Positions 1-6,914 of a stretch of 21,000 nt of DNA are shown piece by piece; position 1 is the stretch's first letter, and the number at the start of each line of letters is the position of its first letter. Position numbers and translations under genes: made by a program. Origin of the DNA: a virus; IMG/VR virus record IMGVR_UViG_3300009451_000007, positions 1 through 21,000 of that record; one strand, given 5' to 3'. Under the pieces are notes generated by a model. The model ran no database searches, was not told the DNA's origin, and saw nothing but the letters and a program-made list of their open reading frames with translations.

Positions 1-125
1 TTAGCATGCTAGGTATGCTAGGTATGCTAAGTATACATAAGTATTTATAGTTTACTTAAGTTTACTAGTATGCTAGGTATACTAAGCATACTGGTATACT
101 AAGCATGCTGTGCATGCGAAGCATA
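1..125. repeat. Degenerate ~9-bp tandem repeat array
   Basis: The stretch can be read as about 13 consecutive 8-10 bp units close to GTATGCTAR, with variants such as GCATGCTAG, GTATACTAA and GCATACTG. Many units contain a 6-bp palindrome (GCATGC, GTATAC) and several junctions contain CTAG. It lies immediately upstream of the first promoter and gene, so it could be a protein-binding array (operator or partition-like) or a recombination remnant. The function is unknown. The left limit is the window edge, so the array may extend further. Confidence 0.7.
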
Positions 126-191
126 TCATTTTTTGAGAGCTTGTCAAGGGGATAAATAATTTTTTTTATTAAAATTTTTCTTTAAACAATC

Positions 192-200
192 TGGTATCAT
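192..200 (+). promoter_or_regulatory. Extended -10 promoter, leaderless start
   Basis: TGGTATCAT is an extended -10 (TGN plus TATCAT). The ATG of the next gene begins 7 nt after it, about where transcription should start. The mRNA is therefore predicted to be leaderless, which is common in actinobacteria, and no Shine-Dalgarno sequence is visible. No convincing -35 is seen at 17 bp. Confidence 0.5.
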
Positions 201-206
201 TAGTAC

Positions 207-401
207 ATGAAAAATTTAATCGCTTATATTGTTTGGAGTTTTTTATCGCTTTTAGGCATCAAGTACTCTATTGAGTTTGCTATCAATAAAGATATTGGTT
301 GGATTTCTCCATTACTTGCTGTATATTCTCTCCAGATGGTTTTCAGCGTTTTTGCATTATTTATTACAGTAATTGTTGAAAGCAAATATGAGAATAAGTA
401 A
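207..401 (+). CDS. Small membrane protein, 64 aa
   Basis: The protein is very hydrophobic, with two probable membrane segments at about residues 3-25 and 33-57 and a short charged tail (ESKYENK). I do not recognise a family; small two-helix proteins of this type in phages include holins and membrane-modifying early proteins, but nothing specific supports either. The ATG follows an extended -10 directly, so translation is probably leaderless. It overlaps the next gene by 14 nt. Confidence 0.6.
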   Translation: MKNLIAYIVWSFLSLLGIKYSIEFAINKDIGWISPLLAVYSLQMVFSVFALFITVIVESKYENK

Positions 402-675
402 CTACGATAGTGAAATTAATTTACAAGACATTGAAAGCTTGTCTGTAATGATTAAGGCGGTTCCTTTTGAGGATTCGTTTGTCCCTGCGTTTATAATTAT
501 TTCACCTGAAGATCATTACCAAATGGATATTGATGAAATAAATGCTTTGATGGATGGAGTTGAGATTGCAAAAACAAGACTTGATGAAATTATTGATTAT
601 ATTTTAAGAAAGAAAATATTTAGAAATGCAGAGGAAGAGGAGAAGGAAATAGATGATTTTGGGGAGAGTGATTGA
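388..675 (+). CDS. Hypothetical acidic protein, 95 aa
   Basis: The family is not recognised. The protein is soluble and acidic, with a predicted beta-rich N-terminal half containing SVMIKAVPFEDSFVPAFIIIS and a helical second half ending in a Glu-rich stretch (NAEEEEKEIDDFGESD). I chose the ATG at 388; a TTG at 373 would add five residues. The start lies inside the end of the upstream membrane protein and the 3' end overlaps the next gene by 23 nt, suggesting translational coupling. Confidence 0.6.
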   Translation: MRISNYDSEINLQDIESLSVMIKAVPFEDSFVPAFIIISPEDHYQMDIDEINALMDGVEIAKTRLDEIIDYILRKKIFRNAEEEEKEIDDFGESD

Positions 676-940
676 GGGTTTCCCTTATCCTGAAAAAATT
701 TGTCCGTATTGTTTTAAAAAAATGACTGTTGTTAACGCAATACATTGGGAAGGAGATAAGTATCAGTATAAAGCTTTATACTTAGACCCAAATCCTGAGT
801 GTCCAGTTTATGATGAAGGTGCTATGCAAGCCTACGCTAGGATATATTACTCATCAGAAGATGCTTATGCTTATTACCATGATGTAAAGATACCAGTTCA
901 AAGATGGGGTCGTGATGACCTGTATAGCATTTATCAATAA
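653..940 (+). CDS. Small CxxC protein, 95 aa
   Basis: A CPYC pair near residues 17-20 suggests half of a zinc-binding site; a third Cys occurs in PECPVY. The C-terminal half is rich in Tyr and Asp. No family is recognised. The ATG at 653 is preceded by a purine-rich GGAGAAGGAA ribosome site in the upstream gene; an in-frame GTG at 668 is an alternative. Confidence 0.6.
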   Translation: MILGRVIEGFPYPEKICPYCFKKMTVVNAIHWEGDKYQYKALYLDPNPECPVYDEGAMQAYARIYYSSEDAYAYYHDVKIPVQRWGRDDLYSIYQ

Positions 941-944
941 TACA

Positions 945-953
945 TGGTAAACT
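945..953 (+). promoter_or_regulatory. Possible extended -10 before 964
   Basis: TGGTAAACT has the same TGG-TA layout as the elements at 192-200 and 2240-2248, 11 nt before the ATG at 964. A TAATAG at 953-958 is an alternative -10 that would give an exactly leaderless message. No ribosome binding site precedes the ATG. Confidence 0.35.
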
Positions 954-963
954 AATAGGTACT

Positions 964-1455
964 ATGCCAATTAATCGTTGCTCAAAAGATGGCAAACCTG
1001 GATTTAAATGGGGTAGCTCTGGCGCTTGTTATACCTATACAAGCGGAGATGATAAATCAATTGCTGACGCTAAAAAGAAAGTCTTAGCTCAAGCAACTGC
1101 AATTGGAGAGTTTAGTAGAGCTACAGATTCAGCTAAGGATATTAATATTTTTAAAGTTGCCGAAGATCTGGCTGAAGAAGAGGCAATGCTTGCGGATGCA
1201 TTGACCGCTATCGCTGAAATATACGGCAAATTTAACGAAGATGCAACAGGCATATGGGCTGGATATGAATCAGCTGAAGAAAATGATCATAAAGATATTG
1301 GCGTTAAATGTTCCAATTGTGTTCTTTATGAAGGCAATGGTGTTTGCAAGATTATTGCCCAAAAAGTTGAAGATGAAGGTATGTGCCGATTTGCAATTAT
1401 TCCAGACGGGGTTGTTCAAATGGATGATTCAGACATGGAAGATTATAGTCATTAA
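964..1455 (+). CDS. Two-part protein with N-terminal KPGFKWG domain and C-terminal Cys cluster
   Basis: The 163-residue protein has two parts. Residues 1-45 (RCSKDGKPGFKWGSSGACY, then a basic AKKKVLAQA helix) resemble a short basic motif I associate with phage head-region proteins. Residues 117-147 carry four cysteines in a CSNC...GVC...GMC pattern, reminiscent of the HiPIP-like cluster domain seen in phage structural modules. A long acidic helix joins them. The function is unknown; a link to the head or portal region is inference. The gene stands alone, with a 49-nt gap and a palindrome after it. Confidence 0.6.
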   Translation: MPINRCSKDGKPGFKWGSSGACYTYTSGDDKSIADAKKKVLAQATAIGEFSRATDSAKDINIFKVAEDLAEEEAMLADALTAIAEIYGKFNEDATGIWAGYESAEENDHKDIGVKCSNCVLYEGNGVCKIIAQKVEDEGMCRFAIIPDGVVQMDDSDMEDYSH

Positions 1456-1465
1456 TAAAAAATGT

Positions 1466-1485
1466 GATATGCTTATAAGCATATC
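1466..1485. repeat. Perfect 20-bp palindrome in a gene gap
   Basis: GATATGCTTATAAGCATATC reads the same on both strands and sits between the genes ending at 1455 and starting at 1505. It could be an operator, or a hairpin protecting or processing the mRNA. There is no T-tract, so it is not a classic terminator. Confidence 0.7.
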
Positions 1486-1504
1486 TTTGATATAAGGAGA
1501 TTTT

Positions 1505-1888
1505 ATGAAAGACAATATGAAGAAAATGGTTTCTGACCATAACGCAATGAAGTCTTGGCACGAAACTGCTGCAAAAACTGCTGCAGAACAAATGCAAGAT
1601 CACATTAAAGCTGCTGCATGGCACGATTCGCAAGTAAATCTTATCAAGGGAATGATTAATGAAGTTCCTCTTGATCCAGAGAAGAAAGTTTCTGGTGTTC
1701 CAACAGCTGGATCAGCATCAGCGCCAACTTCTGGTGCTGGAATGACTTCACCAAAGAAAGAAGTTCCTCTTGACCCAAACACGGTTAAGAAGAGCGATCT
1801 TGTAGAAATCCTTTCCGAACACGAAGAGCAGTTCGGTAAGTTTGATATGCCAGTTGAGGACATTGCAAGCTTTCTGCTCGCAGAGTAA
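1505..1888 (+). CDS. Ala/Pro-linker protein with duplicated EVPLDP motif, 127 aa
   Basis: An N-terminal helical part rich in Ala, His and Lys (HETAAKTAAEQMQDHIKAAA) is followed by a low-complexity Gly/Ala/Ser/Pro linker at about residues 60-85, flanked by two copies of a KKEVPLDP-like motif. The C-terminal part (about 98-127) looks like a small helical domain. AAGGAG upstream gives a good ribosome site. The modular layout suggests two domains joined by a flexible tether, as in phage scaffold, tail-accessory or lysis-accessory proteins; none can be assigned. Confidence 0.65.
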   Translation: MKDNMKKMVSDHNAMKSWHETAAKTAAEQMQDHIKAAAWHDSQVNLIKGMINEVPLDPEKKVSGVPTAGSASAPTSGAGMTSPKKEVPLDPNTVKKSDLVEILSEHEEQFGKFDMPVEDIASFLLAE

Positions 1889-1897
1889 TGGCACAGG

Positions 1898-2137
1898 ATG
1901 GAAGCCGTAACTGTTGCTCTAATTGCTGCTGTAGGAGGAATCCTGGTAGCACTAATCCAACAAACAAGAAAAGAAAACAAAGAAGATCATGGCGTAGTCG
2001 CTTCTTTACTAAATGACTTACATAAAGATGTTTCTAATGTAGAAGTTAAACTTGATAGACATATTGAGTCTCATGCCGTAACGGCTGCTAAAGAAGTAGT
2101 TAAGAAAGCAGTAAAGAAAGCAACAGATAAAAAATAA
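1898..2137 (+). CDS. Holin-like membrane-anchored coiled-coil protein, 79 aa
   Basis: A single N-terminal membrane helix (residues 3-20, VTVALIAAVGGILVALIQ) is followed by a charged amphipathic helix (about 22-60) and a Lys/Ala-rich tail. One anchor plus a coiled coil is common in actinophage proteins annotated as holins or membrane proteins near the lysis genes; that reading is inference. The gene starts 9 nt after the previous stop and is the last before a strong terminator. Confidence 0.6.
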   Translation: MEAVTVALIAAVGGILVALIQQTRKENKEDHGVVASLLNDLHKDVSNVEVKLDRHIESHAVTAAKEVVKKAVKKATDKK

Positions 2138-2141
2138 TTTT

Positions 2142-2213
2142 AGCGGGTATTTCTAGGCTTACATTTTTCCGAAAGGTTATGTAAGTGGTGGGAATACCCG
2201 CTATTTTTTTATT
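2142..2213 (+). terminator. Intrinsic terminator with nested hairpins
   Basis: AGCGGGTATT (2142-2151) pairs with AATACCCGCT (2193-2202), followed by ATTTTTTTATT. Inside the loop CTTACAT (2158-2164) pairs with ATGTAAG (2179-2185), making a two-level hairpin. It ends the first gene block. Confidence 0.9.
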
Positions 2214-2219
2214 TATGAC

Positions 2220-2248
2220 TTGATTTTCATTTCTATAAGTGGTAATCT
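2220..2248 (+). promoter_or_regulatory. Promoter of the 2277-6610 operon
   Basis: TTGATT (2220-2225), 17-bp spacer, then an extended -10 TGG-TAATCT (2240-2248). Transcription should start near 2255, leaving a 20-nt leader with GAAAGAG as ribosome site before the ATG at 2277. Its position just after the terminator supports it. Confidence 0.65.
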
Positions 2249-2276
2249 CTCTGTACCTTAGTAGAAAGAGATCAAA

Positions 2277-2735
2277 ATGTCAGATGAAAATTTTATTGAA
2301 GAAGATAATACTTTTATTGGAACAAAAGCTTTTGATGATATTTGTGATAAGTTGATTTCAAAAGTTTCTAATCCAGATAATCATAGAGAAGCCTATAGTG
2401 TGATATATGGTCACTACAAAGGATGGGCTCCATCTAAGACAATTAAGCATTACAACATTACAGAGACAGCATATAATTATTACGCAGGTCTCTTTGAGTT
2501 TACAGAAAGGGGGGAAAAGATTATGGCTGGAAGAAAGTCCAAGCAAGATAACATTGTCAATTTTTTGACAGGCAATGTTGGAAAGGTGGTAACACCGATT
2601 GAAGTTTCTACAAATGTAGATATTTCATTGCCGACATTCTATAACTTCTATAATGCCAATCGTGGTTACTTTAAGAAAGTAAAGCGAGGACATTTTGAAA
2701 TTGTAGATCCAAAGGTAGAAAGAGCAAATAGTTAA
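2277..2735 (+). CDS. Putative helix-turn-helix DNA-binding protein, 152 aa
   Basis: Two segments look like helix-turn-helix units: residues about 45-75 (GHYKGWAPSKTIKHYNITETAY) and 90-145, where KQDNIVNFLTGN, then VDISLPTFYNFYNANRG and a basic beta hairpin (YFKKVKRGHFEIVD) resemble a winged helix. First in its operon, it could be a regulator or a small DNA-processing factor. The family is not recognised; the DNA-binding call rests on fold-like pattern only. Confidence 0.6.
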   Translation: MSDENFIEEDNTFIGTKAFDDICDKLISKVSNPDNHREAYSVIYGHYKGWAPSKTIKHYNITETAYNYYAGLFEFTERGEKIMAGRKSKQDNIVNFLTGNVGKVVTPIEVSTNVDISLPTFYNFYNANRGYFKKVKRGHFEIVDPKVERANS

Positions 2736-2737
2736 TT

Positions 2738-3379
2738 ATGGAGAAGGTAGTTGTTGTGCGAAATATGAAATCATGGGAATACTGTGCAGAAGAAGCTGTA
2801 AAAGACTTGTTTTGGTTTGTAGACAGATTTGATATCACTGGCATGACACTTGAGTGCGGTACTTCTCAAAAATCAAGAATGAGTAATTTTTATTGGGATA
2901 ACTTAAACATTGAGTTGTCAAATGATCACATTAGCAATATTAAAAATATTATTGACTGGTGCATTGATAATAAAACATGGGAAAGCGATCCACATTATTA
3001 CCAGGATTGGAATGAAGATAAGTTAATGTATTGTCGGCAGTACCATAGTTGGCTATGGTCAATGATTGGTGCTGCCGCCTTACATTATTGCAAAGTAAGC
3101 GGTATTGTTTTAGATAAAGAGATGTTAACATCTACTTTAATTAAAAAACAAAAAGATTATGGTCCAAAAAATATTGAAAGATTTGGTCTTAACGGATTAA
3201 CAATTAGATTGCATGATAAAGTTGCAAGATTAGAAAATCTTTTATCAAAACCAGAAGGAGTTACTAATGCAGTATCAAATGAAAGCATTTATGATACATT
3301 GCTTGATATTGGCGGCTACGCTGCGATTGCGATAATGTGGATTCGTGAAGAGTTCTTGTTGCCAATGGAGAGTGCGTGA
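2738..3379 (+). CDS. Nucleotide modification-associated domain (DUF1599/Nmad1-like) protein
   Basis: The C-terminal half (about residues 125-210) has the pattern of the DUF1599 / nucleotide-modification-associated domain 1 family: a KQKDYGPKNIERFGLNGL segment, then RLHDKVARLENLL and YDTLLDIGGYAAIA. In phages this domain occurs with base- or nucleotide-modifying genes and is thought to act on nucleotides; its reaction is not established. The N-terminal half is Trp/Asp-rich and unrecognised. It starts 2 nt after the previous stop and overlaps the next gene at GTGA. Confidence 0.7.
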   Translation: MEKVVVVRNMKSWEYCAEEAVKDLFWFVDRFDITGMTLECGTSQKSRMSNFYWDNLNIELSNDHISNIKNIIDWCIDNKTWESDPHYYQDWNEDKLMYCRQYHSWLWSMIGAAALHYCKVSGIVLDKEMLTSTLIKKQKDYGPKNIERFGLNGLTIRLHDKVARLENLLSKPEGVTNAVSNESIYDTLLDIGGYAAIAIMWIREEFLLPMESA

Positions 3380-3600
3380 GTAATCAAATGTGGTCATGGC
3401 TTTTAGCCGCAATGGGAATAGCTGGGATGTTTTTTATTGGTAAGAAAAGATGGGAAGCTTTCCTGTGGATGATTTGTGTTGAGTGTTGTTGGACATACTA
3501 TGCAATTGTTACAAAGCAATATGGTTTCATCCTGGGAGCTTTTGCATACAGTACTGTTTATTTAAGGAATGCGTTTTTATGGAGGAGAAATGACAGATAA
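3376..3600 (+). CDS. Small membrane protein, 74 aa
   Basis: Starts with GTG overlapping the previous TGA. Two to three membrane helices are likely (about 5-22, 26-46 and 50-66), with Trp/Tyr-rich interfaces and a basic end (WRRNDR), so the C-terminus is probably cytoplasmic. The layout recalls short membrane proteins of actinophages with slight resemblance to PnuC-type transporters, but it is much too short for a full transporter. Confidence 0.65.
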   Translation: MSNQMWSWLLAAMGIAGMFFIGKKRWEAFLWMICVECCWTYYAIVTKQYGFILGAFAYSTVYLRNAFLWRRNDR

Positions 3601-3865
3601 TTTTTATGACCCAGAAAAAAATTTCAATCCATTTTTTGGGACAATGGAAGTGAATTTTGAGCAATGGATTACCACTGGGATAAACAATGGCTGGATCAGC
3701 AGACCAGTTTGTTCAACTCATGATGGCATACCTACTACTCATGATGAAGATTTAGAGTGGGAAGAGGGTAGTGACCCATGTATATATGCAGTTCGTCTTT
3801 TTTCTGATGAGACAGAAAGAATGCTTGTTATGGAAAATATGAATGATTTTAATGGTAAACACTAA
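3590..3865 (+). CDS. Conserved actinophage-type hypothetical protein, 91 aa
   Basis: The ATG at 3590 has a strong GGAGGAG ribosome site at 3581-3587, better than the in-frame ATG at 3569. The order VCSTHDGIPTTHDEDLEWEEGSDPC followed by YAVRLF resembles a small protein I associate with mycobacterial and other actinophages, with a conserved Cys-x-x-His-Asp and a final Pro-Cys. Function unknown. It overlaps its upstream neighbour, and its stop overlaps the next ATG. Confidence 0.7.
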   Translation: MTDNFYDPEKNFNPFFGTMEVNFEQWITTGINNGWISRPVCSTHDGIPTTHDEDLEWEEGSDPCIYAVRLFSDETERMLVMENMNDFNGKH

Positions 3866-4347
3866 TGAGTAAAAACACTCCGCTCGTACAACCAATTGAT
3901 CCTTGGATTCAGAGGTATGCAAATAAGCTTAAGAACATGATGGGTCTTTCTCATTGGACAATTTACATGAGTCCTAAGCCATGCAATGTTGATGCTTTAG
4001 GTGAAACAGAAGTTATTCATGCTCAGAATCTTGCAACAATTTATCTACATAAAGATTTTCGTAAAGATAAGCCAGAAGATATTCGTGCAACAATGGTTCA
4101 CGAACTTCTTCATTGTCATATGAGTCATATATCAGAAGTGGTTCATGAAATCCTTAAGCCAGAAGAAGATGATCAAAAAGGTAAAGCTGTTCATAAAGCA
4201 ACAATATCAGTTATTGATTATGAAATTGAAAGAATCATTGACGCAATATCTGAATCACTTGGTAAATGGATGCCAACACCTGATATGCCAAAACCAAAAA
4301 CAACTAAGAGTAGAGTTGCTAAAAAAGCGGTAAGGAAAAAAAGATAA
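3865..4347 (+). CDS. HExxH zinc metalloprotein, 160 aa
   Basis: HELLH at residues 79-83 is a zinc-metallopeptidase signature: two His zinc ligands and a catalytic Glu. A downstream helix (YEIERIIDAISESL, about 118-131) could supply the third ligand. The domain before it (YANKLKNMMGLSHWTIYM) fits SprT-like or other short phage metalloproteases. The C-terminal 25 residues are basic (PKTTKSRVAKKAVRKKR), suggesting nucleic-acid contact. The substrate is unknown. The start overlaps the previous stop (TAATG). Confidence 0.75.
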   Translation: MSKNTPLVQPIDPWIQRYANKLKNMMGLSHWTIYMSPKPCNVDALGETEVIHAQNLATIYLHKDFRKDKPEDIRATMVHELLHCHMSHISEVVHEILKPEEDDQKGKAVHKATISVIDYEIERIIDAISESLGKWMPTPDMPKPKTTKSRVAKKAVRKKR

Positions 4348-5109
4348 ATGATTCCAAATTGTGTAATTGTAAAAAGAAATGATACTCAGTTTCTACTATT
4401 TGATAAACCAGATATTGTTTCAAATGGAATTAGACACGGCAGTGGTTGGGAAGAACACCTAGAAACTATTTCTGAAAGGTTTCTTGTAAATACTTTTGGT
4501 GGTTCTGTATTAGATATTGGAGCTAATCTAGGAAGCTATTCTGTTCCTTTGGCACAGAAATTTCCCAATGTAACTTTTCATTCTTTTGAACCGCAAAGAA
4601 TTATTTTTTATCAACTGTGCTCAAATGTTTTAATCAATGCTCTACAGAATGTCGTTTGTCATAATTACGGTATATCAGATCGCAATGATAAGTTTATGGC
4701 AATAATGCCAGACTATGCTACTGAGACAAATGTTGGTGCGTTTAGCCTTGATGAGCAAACTCGTGATAATAATTATGAGTGCGCAACTAAAGGATTGATG
4801 GAAGAGATTGAGCTTAAAATTCTTGATGAGCAATCTTTTAAAGATGTTAGATTAATTAAAATTGATGTTGAGGGTCTTGAGATGGAAGTTCTCAAGGGGG
4901 CATTAAAAACAATTGAAGATAATAACTTTCCCCCGATTATTTTTGAAGCCTGGACTTATAAGCCCTGGTACCAGGACAGAAGAAACGATCTTATTAAGTT
5001 TGTTGAATCTCTTGGTTATAACATCACTACTATCGGTGAAAACAATATTGCTCAACACAACACCCATCCGCAAATAGAATTTAGATTTGAGGTGATTAAG
5101 AATGTCTAA
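4348..5109 (+). CDS. FkbM-family SAM-dependent methyltransferase, 253 aa
   Basis: SAM-binding motif I is VLDIGANLGSY at residues 54-64, followed by an acidic residue at the end of strand 2 (FHSFEPQ). The family hallmark IKIDVEGLEMEVLKGA lies near residues 170-187, and a PPIIFEAW strand follows. FkbM enzymes O-methylate sugars and other small hydroxyl substrates; in phages they often accompany sugar- or surface-modifying genes. The gene starts directly after the previous stop and is followed by a tRNA and two oxygenases, consistent with a modification module. Confidence 0.88.
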   Translation: MIPNCVIVKRNDTQFLLFDKPDIVSNGIRHGSGWEEHLETISERFLVNTFGGSVLDIGANLGSYSVPLAQKFPNVTFHSFEPQRIIFYQLCSNVLINALQNVVCHNYGISDRNDKFMAIMPDYATETNVGAFSLDEQTRDNNYECATKGLMEEIELKILDEQSFKDVRLIKIDVEGLEMEVLKGALKTIEDNNFPPIIFEAWTYKPWYQDRRNDLIKFVESLGYNITTIGENNIAQHNTHPQIEFRFEVIKNV

Positions 5110-5182
5110 ACAAGATAAAATTACTCATGCAGTGTATTTCACACTTCATGCAATTACAATTGCTATACTATTAATTAAGTAA
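5102..5182 (+). CDS. 26-aa membrane peptide
   Basis: An ATG inside the end of the methyltransferase gene, preceded by GAGGTG at 7 nt, opens a 26-residue frame (MSKQDKITHAVYF...) with a hydrophobic C-terminal half (AITIAILLIK). It would be a single short membrane helix. It is plausible from its ribosome site and coupling to the upstream gene, but length alone gives little support. Confidence 0.45.
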   Translation: MSKQDKITHAVYFTLHAITIAILLIK

Positions 5183-5187
5183 TACAA

Positions 5188-5263
5188 TGGCGAGTAGCTC
5201 AGTTGGCAGAGCAAGGGACTGTTAATCCCTGGGTCGTAGGTTCAAACCCTACCTCGCCAGCCA
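5188..5263 (+). tRNA. tRNA-Asn (anticodon GUU)
   Basis: The full cloverleaf can be drawn: acceptor TGGCGAG/CTCGCCA, D arm GCTC/GAGC with loop AGTTGGCA, anticodon stem AGGGA/TCCCT with loop CTGTTAA (anticodon GTT at 5221-5223), variable loop GGGTC, T arm GTAGG-TTCAAAC-CCTAC, discriminator G and an encoded CCA. It sits between protein genes in one operon, so it must be cut from a mixed transcript. No other tRNA was found in the window. Confidence 0.96.
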
Positions 5264-5274
5264 AAAGGAGAAAT

Positions 5275-5937
5275 ATGGAAACAAATATGGAAGCAACAAT
5301 ATACAACCCATTTGGGACACCTGTGTATAAATCATCACTCGGAAGAGATTTTACTCAAGAAGAAATGGAGTTCTTGGTAGAGCAGGCTAATAATGCATAT
5401 AAGTTTGAAGGTGTTTGGGTAACAGATGATAGGCTCATCCTTGATAACCCAGTTCTTTCAGACATTAAAGAAAGAATTCAAATCAATCTAGATGCATATC
5501 TAAATAATGTTTATGCAACAACTGATGATGTAAGTCTAACATTAACATCATCATGGGTTACTAGATTGCAAAAGGGAGATCACCATCCACCGCATGCTCA
5601 TCAAAATAGCGTTGTGTCTGGTGTTCTTTATGTTTCTTTGGCTGAGCTTGATGGGACTATGTTCTTTAGACCAGGTGTTAAGAGATGGAGTTTAAACAAC
5701 AGAGAAGAGAATTATTATAATTCAGACACATACGCAGCTGTTGCAAAACCTGGTGATATTGTATTATTTCCTTCAGAGTTGCTTCATTTTGTTCCAACAG
5801 TAACTGAAGATATAACAAGAATTGCAATTTCTATCAATAGTTTCTTTAGAGGAACAATGGGTCGTGCTGTTCCAAATGGAACATTGATTGATATTGGCGG
5901 TGGAAGAGAGTGTAAAAACTGTACATGCAGATCATAG
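5275..5937 (+). CDS. 2OG-Fe(II) oxygenase (TIGR02466-like), 220 aa
   Basis: The start is the ATG at 5275, with AAAGGAG at 5263-5269; an upstream in-frame ATG lies inside the tRNA and is not used. HPPHAHQNSVVSGVLYV (about 104-120) matches the iron-binding HxH-S-SGVYYV pattern of the phage-associated putative 2OG-Fe(II) oxygenase family. The distal ligand is probably H171 (ELLHFV) and R182 (TRIAISIN) would bind 2-oxoglutarate. The C-terminus carries a CKNCTC cluster. Substrate unknown; likely a hydroxylase of a protein, sugar or nucleobase. Confidence 0.85.
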   Translation: METNMEATIYNPFGTPVYKSSLGRDFTQEEMEFLVEQANNAYKFEGVWVTDDRLILDNPVLSDIKERIQINLDAYLNNVYATTDDVSLTLTSSWVTRLQKGDHHPPHAHQNSVVSGVLYVSLAELDGTMFFRPGVKRWSLNNREENYYNSDTYAAVAKPGDIVLFPSELLHFVPTVTEDITRIAISINSFFRGTMGRAVPNGTLIDIGGGRECKNCTCRS

Positions 5938-6479
5938 ATAATTACATACCTTTAAAGGATCAGGGGTATCTATATGGATACTTTACCGATCCCGAGGTTC
6001 CTTATCGCCTCTATCGCAGCCATATCTACCACGAAGGTAGAAAATGGGAACATGCACCGATGCAGATGTCACATTACCTTTATGAATCCGAATCGGATAT
6101 TGCATCCAAACATCTTCCCGCTATTAGTAATCTTGTTACAAATCTGAAAGATGTGGTCGGCAACATCAGACTTTTGCGGGCTAAGGTGAATGTAACCTCT
6201 CCATATCCACCAATGATGAATTATGAACACCAGGTTCCTCATATTGATTTGCAATATGATAACGGAGACCCTGTTGACCATAAAGTTCTTCTATATTACA
6301 TAAATGACTCAGATGGACCAACTTACTTCTTTAACGAAGCATATGAGATTACAGATACTATACAACCAAGACAGGGTACTGCTATCATATTTGATGGCAA
6401 CAAAATACATGCGGCTTCAAACCCTGTACACACCCCATTTCGTTTTGTTGTTAATATTGATTTTCAGGAGGTTAAATGA
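5925..6479 (+). CDS. Second 2OG-Fe(II) oxygenase-like protein, 184 aa
   Basis: The core shows H106-x-D108 (VPHIDLQY), a YYINDSDGPTYF strand, distal H162 (NKIHAASNP) and R173 (PFRFVVNIDF), the HxD...H...R layout of prolyl-4-hydroxylase-type 2OG dioxygenases. It is not a copy of the preceding gene, whose proximal motif is HxH. The start overlaps the previous stop by 13 nt, so translation is likely coupled. Substrate unknown; with the methyltransferase upstream, stepwise modification of one target is possible but inferred. Confidence 0.8.
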   Translation: MQIIDNYIPLKDQGYLYGYFTDPEVPYRLYRSHIYHEGRKWEHAPMQMSHYLYESESDIASKHLPAISNLVTNLKDVVGNIRLLRAKVNVTSPYPPMMNYEHQVPHIDLQYDNGDPVDHKVLLYYINDSDGPTYFFNEAYEITDTIQPRQGTAIIFDGNKIHAASNPVHTPFRFVVNIDFQEVK

Positions 6480-6610
6480 GATATCTGCTTATCATATGGA
6501 TCGGCTTTATGGTTGTTAGAGGAAGTGCCTACTTCTCAAGACAATCCCGAATTCGTAAACTATCCAATCGTGACGCATGGATTAGCTTCCGTAAATCATT
6601 TGATGAATAA
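6476..6610 (+). CDS. 44-aa membrane-anchored basic peptide
   Basis: ATGA overlap with the previous stop and a perfect AGGAGG site at 6466-6471 make this a convincing gene. Residues 3-15 (YLLIIWIGFMVV) form one membrane segment, followed by a basic, Ser/Arg-rich tail (SRQSRIRKLSNRD). Family unknown. It is the last gene of the + operon; no clear terminator is seen in the 58 bp before the convergent ferredoxin gene. Confidence 0.65.
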   Translation: MRYLLIIWIGFMVVRGSAYFSRQSRIRKLSNRDAWISFRKSFDE

Positions 6611-6668
6611 ATCGGGCTCTAAAATGTGGGCTCCGAAAATACTAGATATTTAAAGGGTTTTAAAGGAT

Positions 6669-6914
6669 TTAGGGTTCTATGAAGATGCATTCACCAGGGC
6701 ATTCGGTTGCTGCTTCTATCACATCATCAAGTCTTGCATCGGCAAAAGATGCCATGCCTTCTGCGCCTTCGGGATTGCTTCGGAGCTTGGAATACACCTT
6801 CCCGTTCTCTTGAACATAGGCTAATCCATCCTCCAGCATGGTGAAAACATCGGGGGCTATTTCGGCGCACAGACCATCTCCAGTACATAGGTCTTGGTCA
6901 ATCCATACTCTCAT
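6669..6914 (-). CDS. [3Fe-4S]-type ferredoxin, 81 aa
   Basis: Small electron carrier of the actinobacterial ferredoxin type. Cluster ligands are C10, C16 and C72 in a C-TG-D13-GL-C...CP arrangement; Asp13 stands where a [4Fe-4S] protein has its second cysteine, which points to a [3Fe-4S] cluster. An extra C76 follows in CPGECI. The 81-residue length is usual for the family. Such ferredoxins feed electrons to cytochromes P450 and other oxidases in actinobacteria. It is the only reverse-strand gene among 6.6 kb of + genes and no partner reductase or P450 is visible, so it looks like an acquired host-type metabolic gene. Confidence 0.9.
   Translation of the reverse strand: MRVWIDQDLCTGDGLCAEIAPDVFTMLEDGLAYVQENGKVYSKLRSNPEGAEGMASFADARLDDVIEAATECPGECIFIEP

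Noticed and set aside
1241-1495. Second frame overlapping the 964 gene
   Set aside because: Shifted-frame shadow of a convincing gene, with no ribosome site.
5203-5274. Upstream extension of the first 2OG oxygenase from an ATG-containing frame
   Set aside because: It lies within the tRNA-Asn gene. The ATG at 5275 has a strong AAAGGAG site and gives the expected length.
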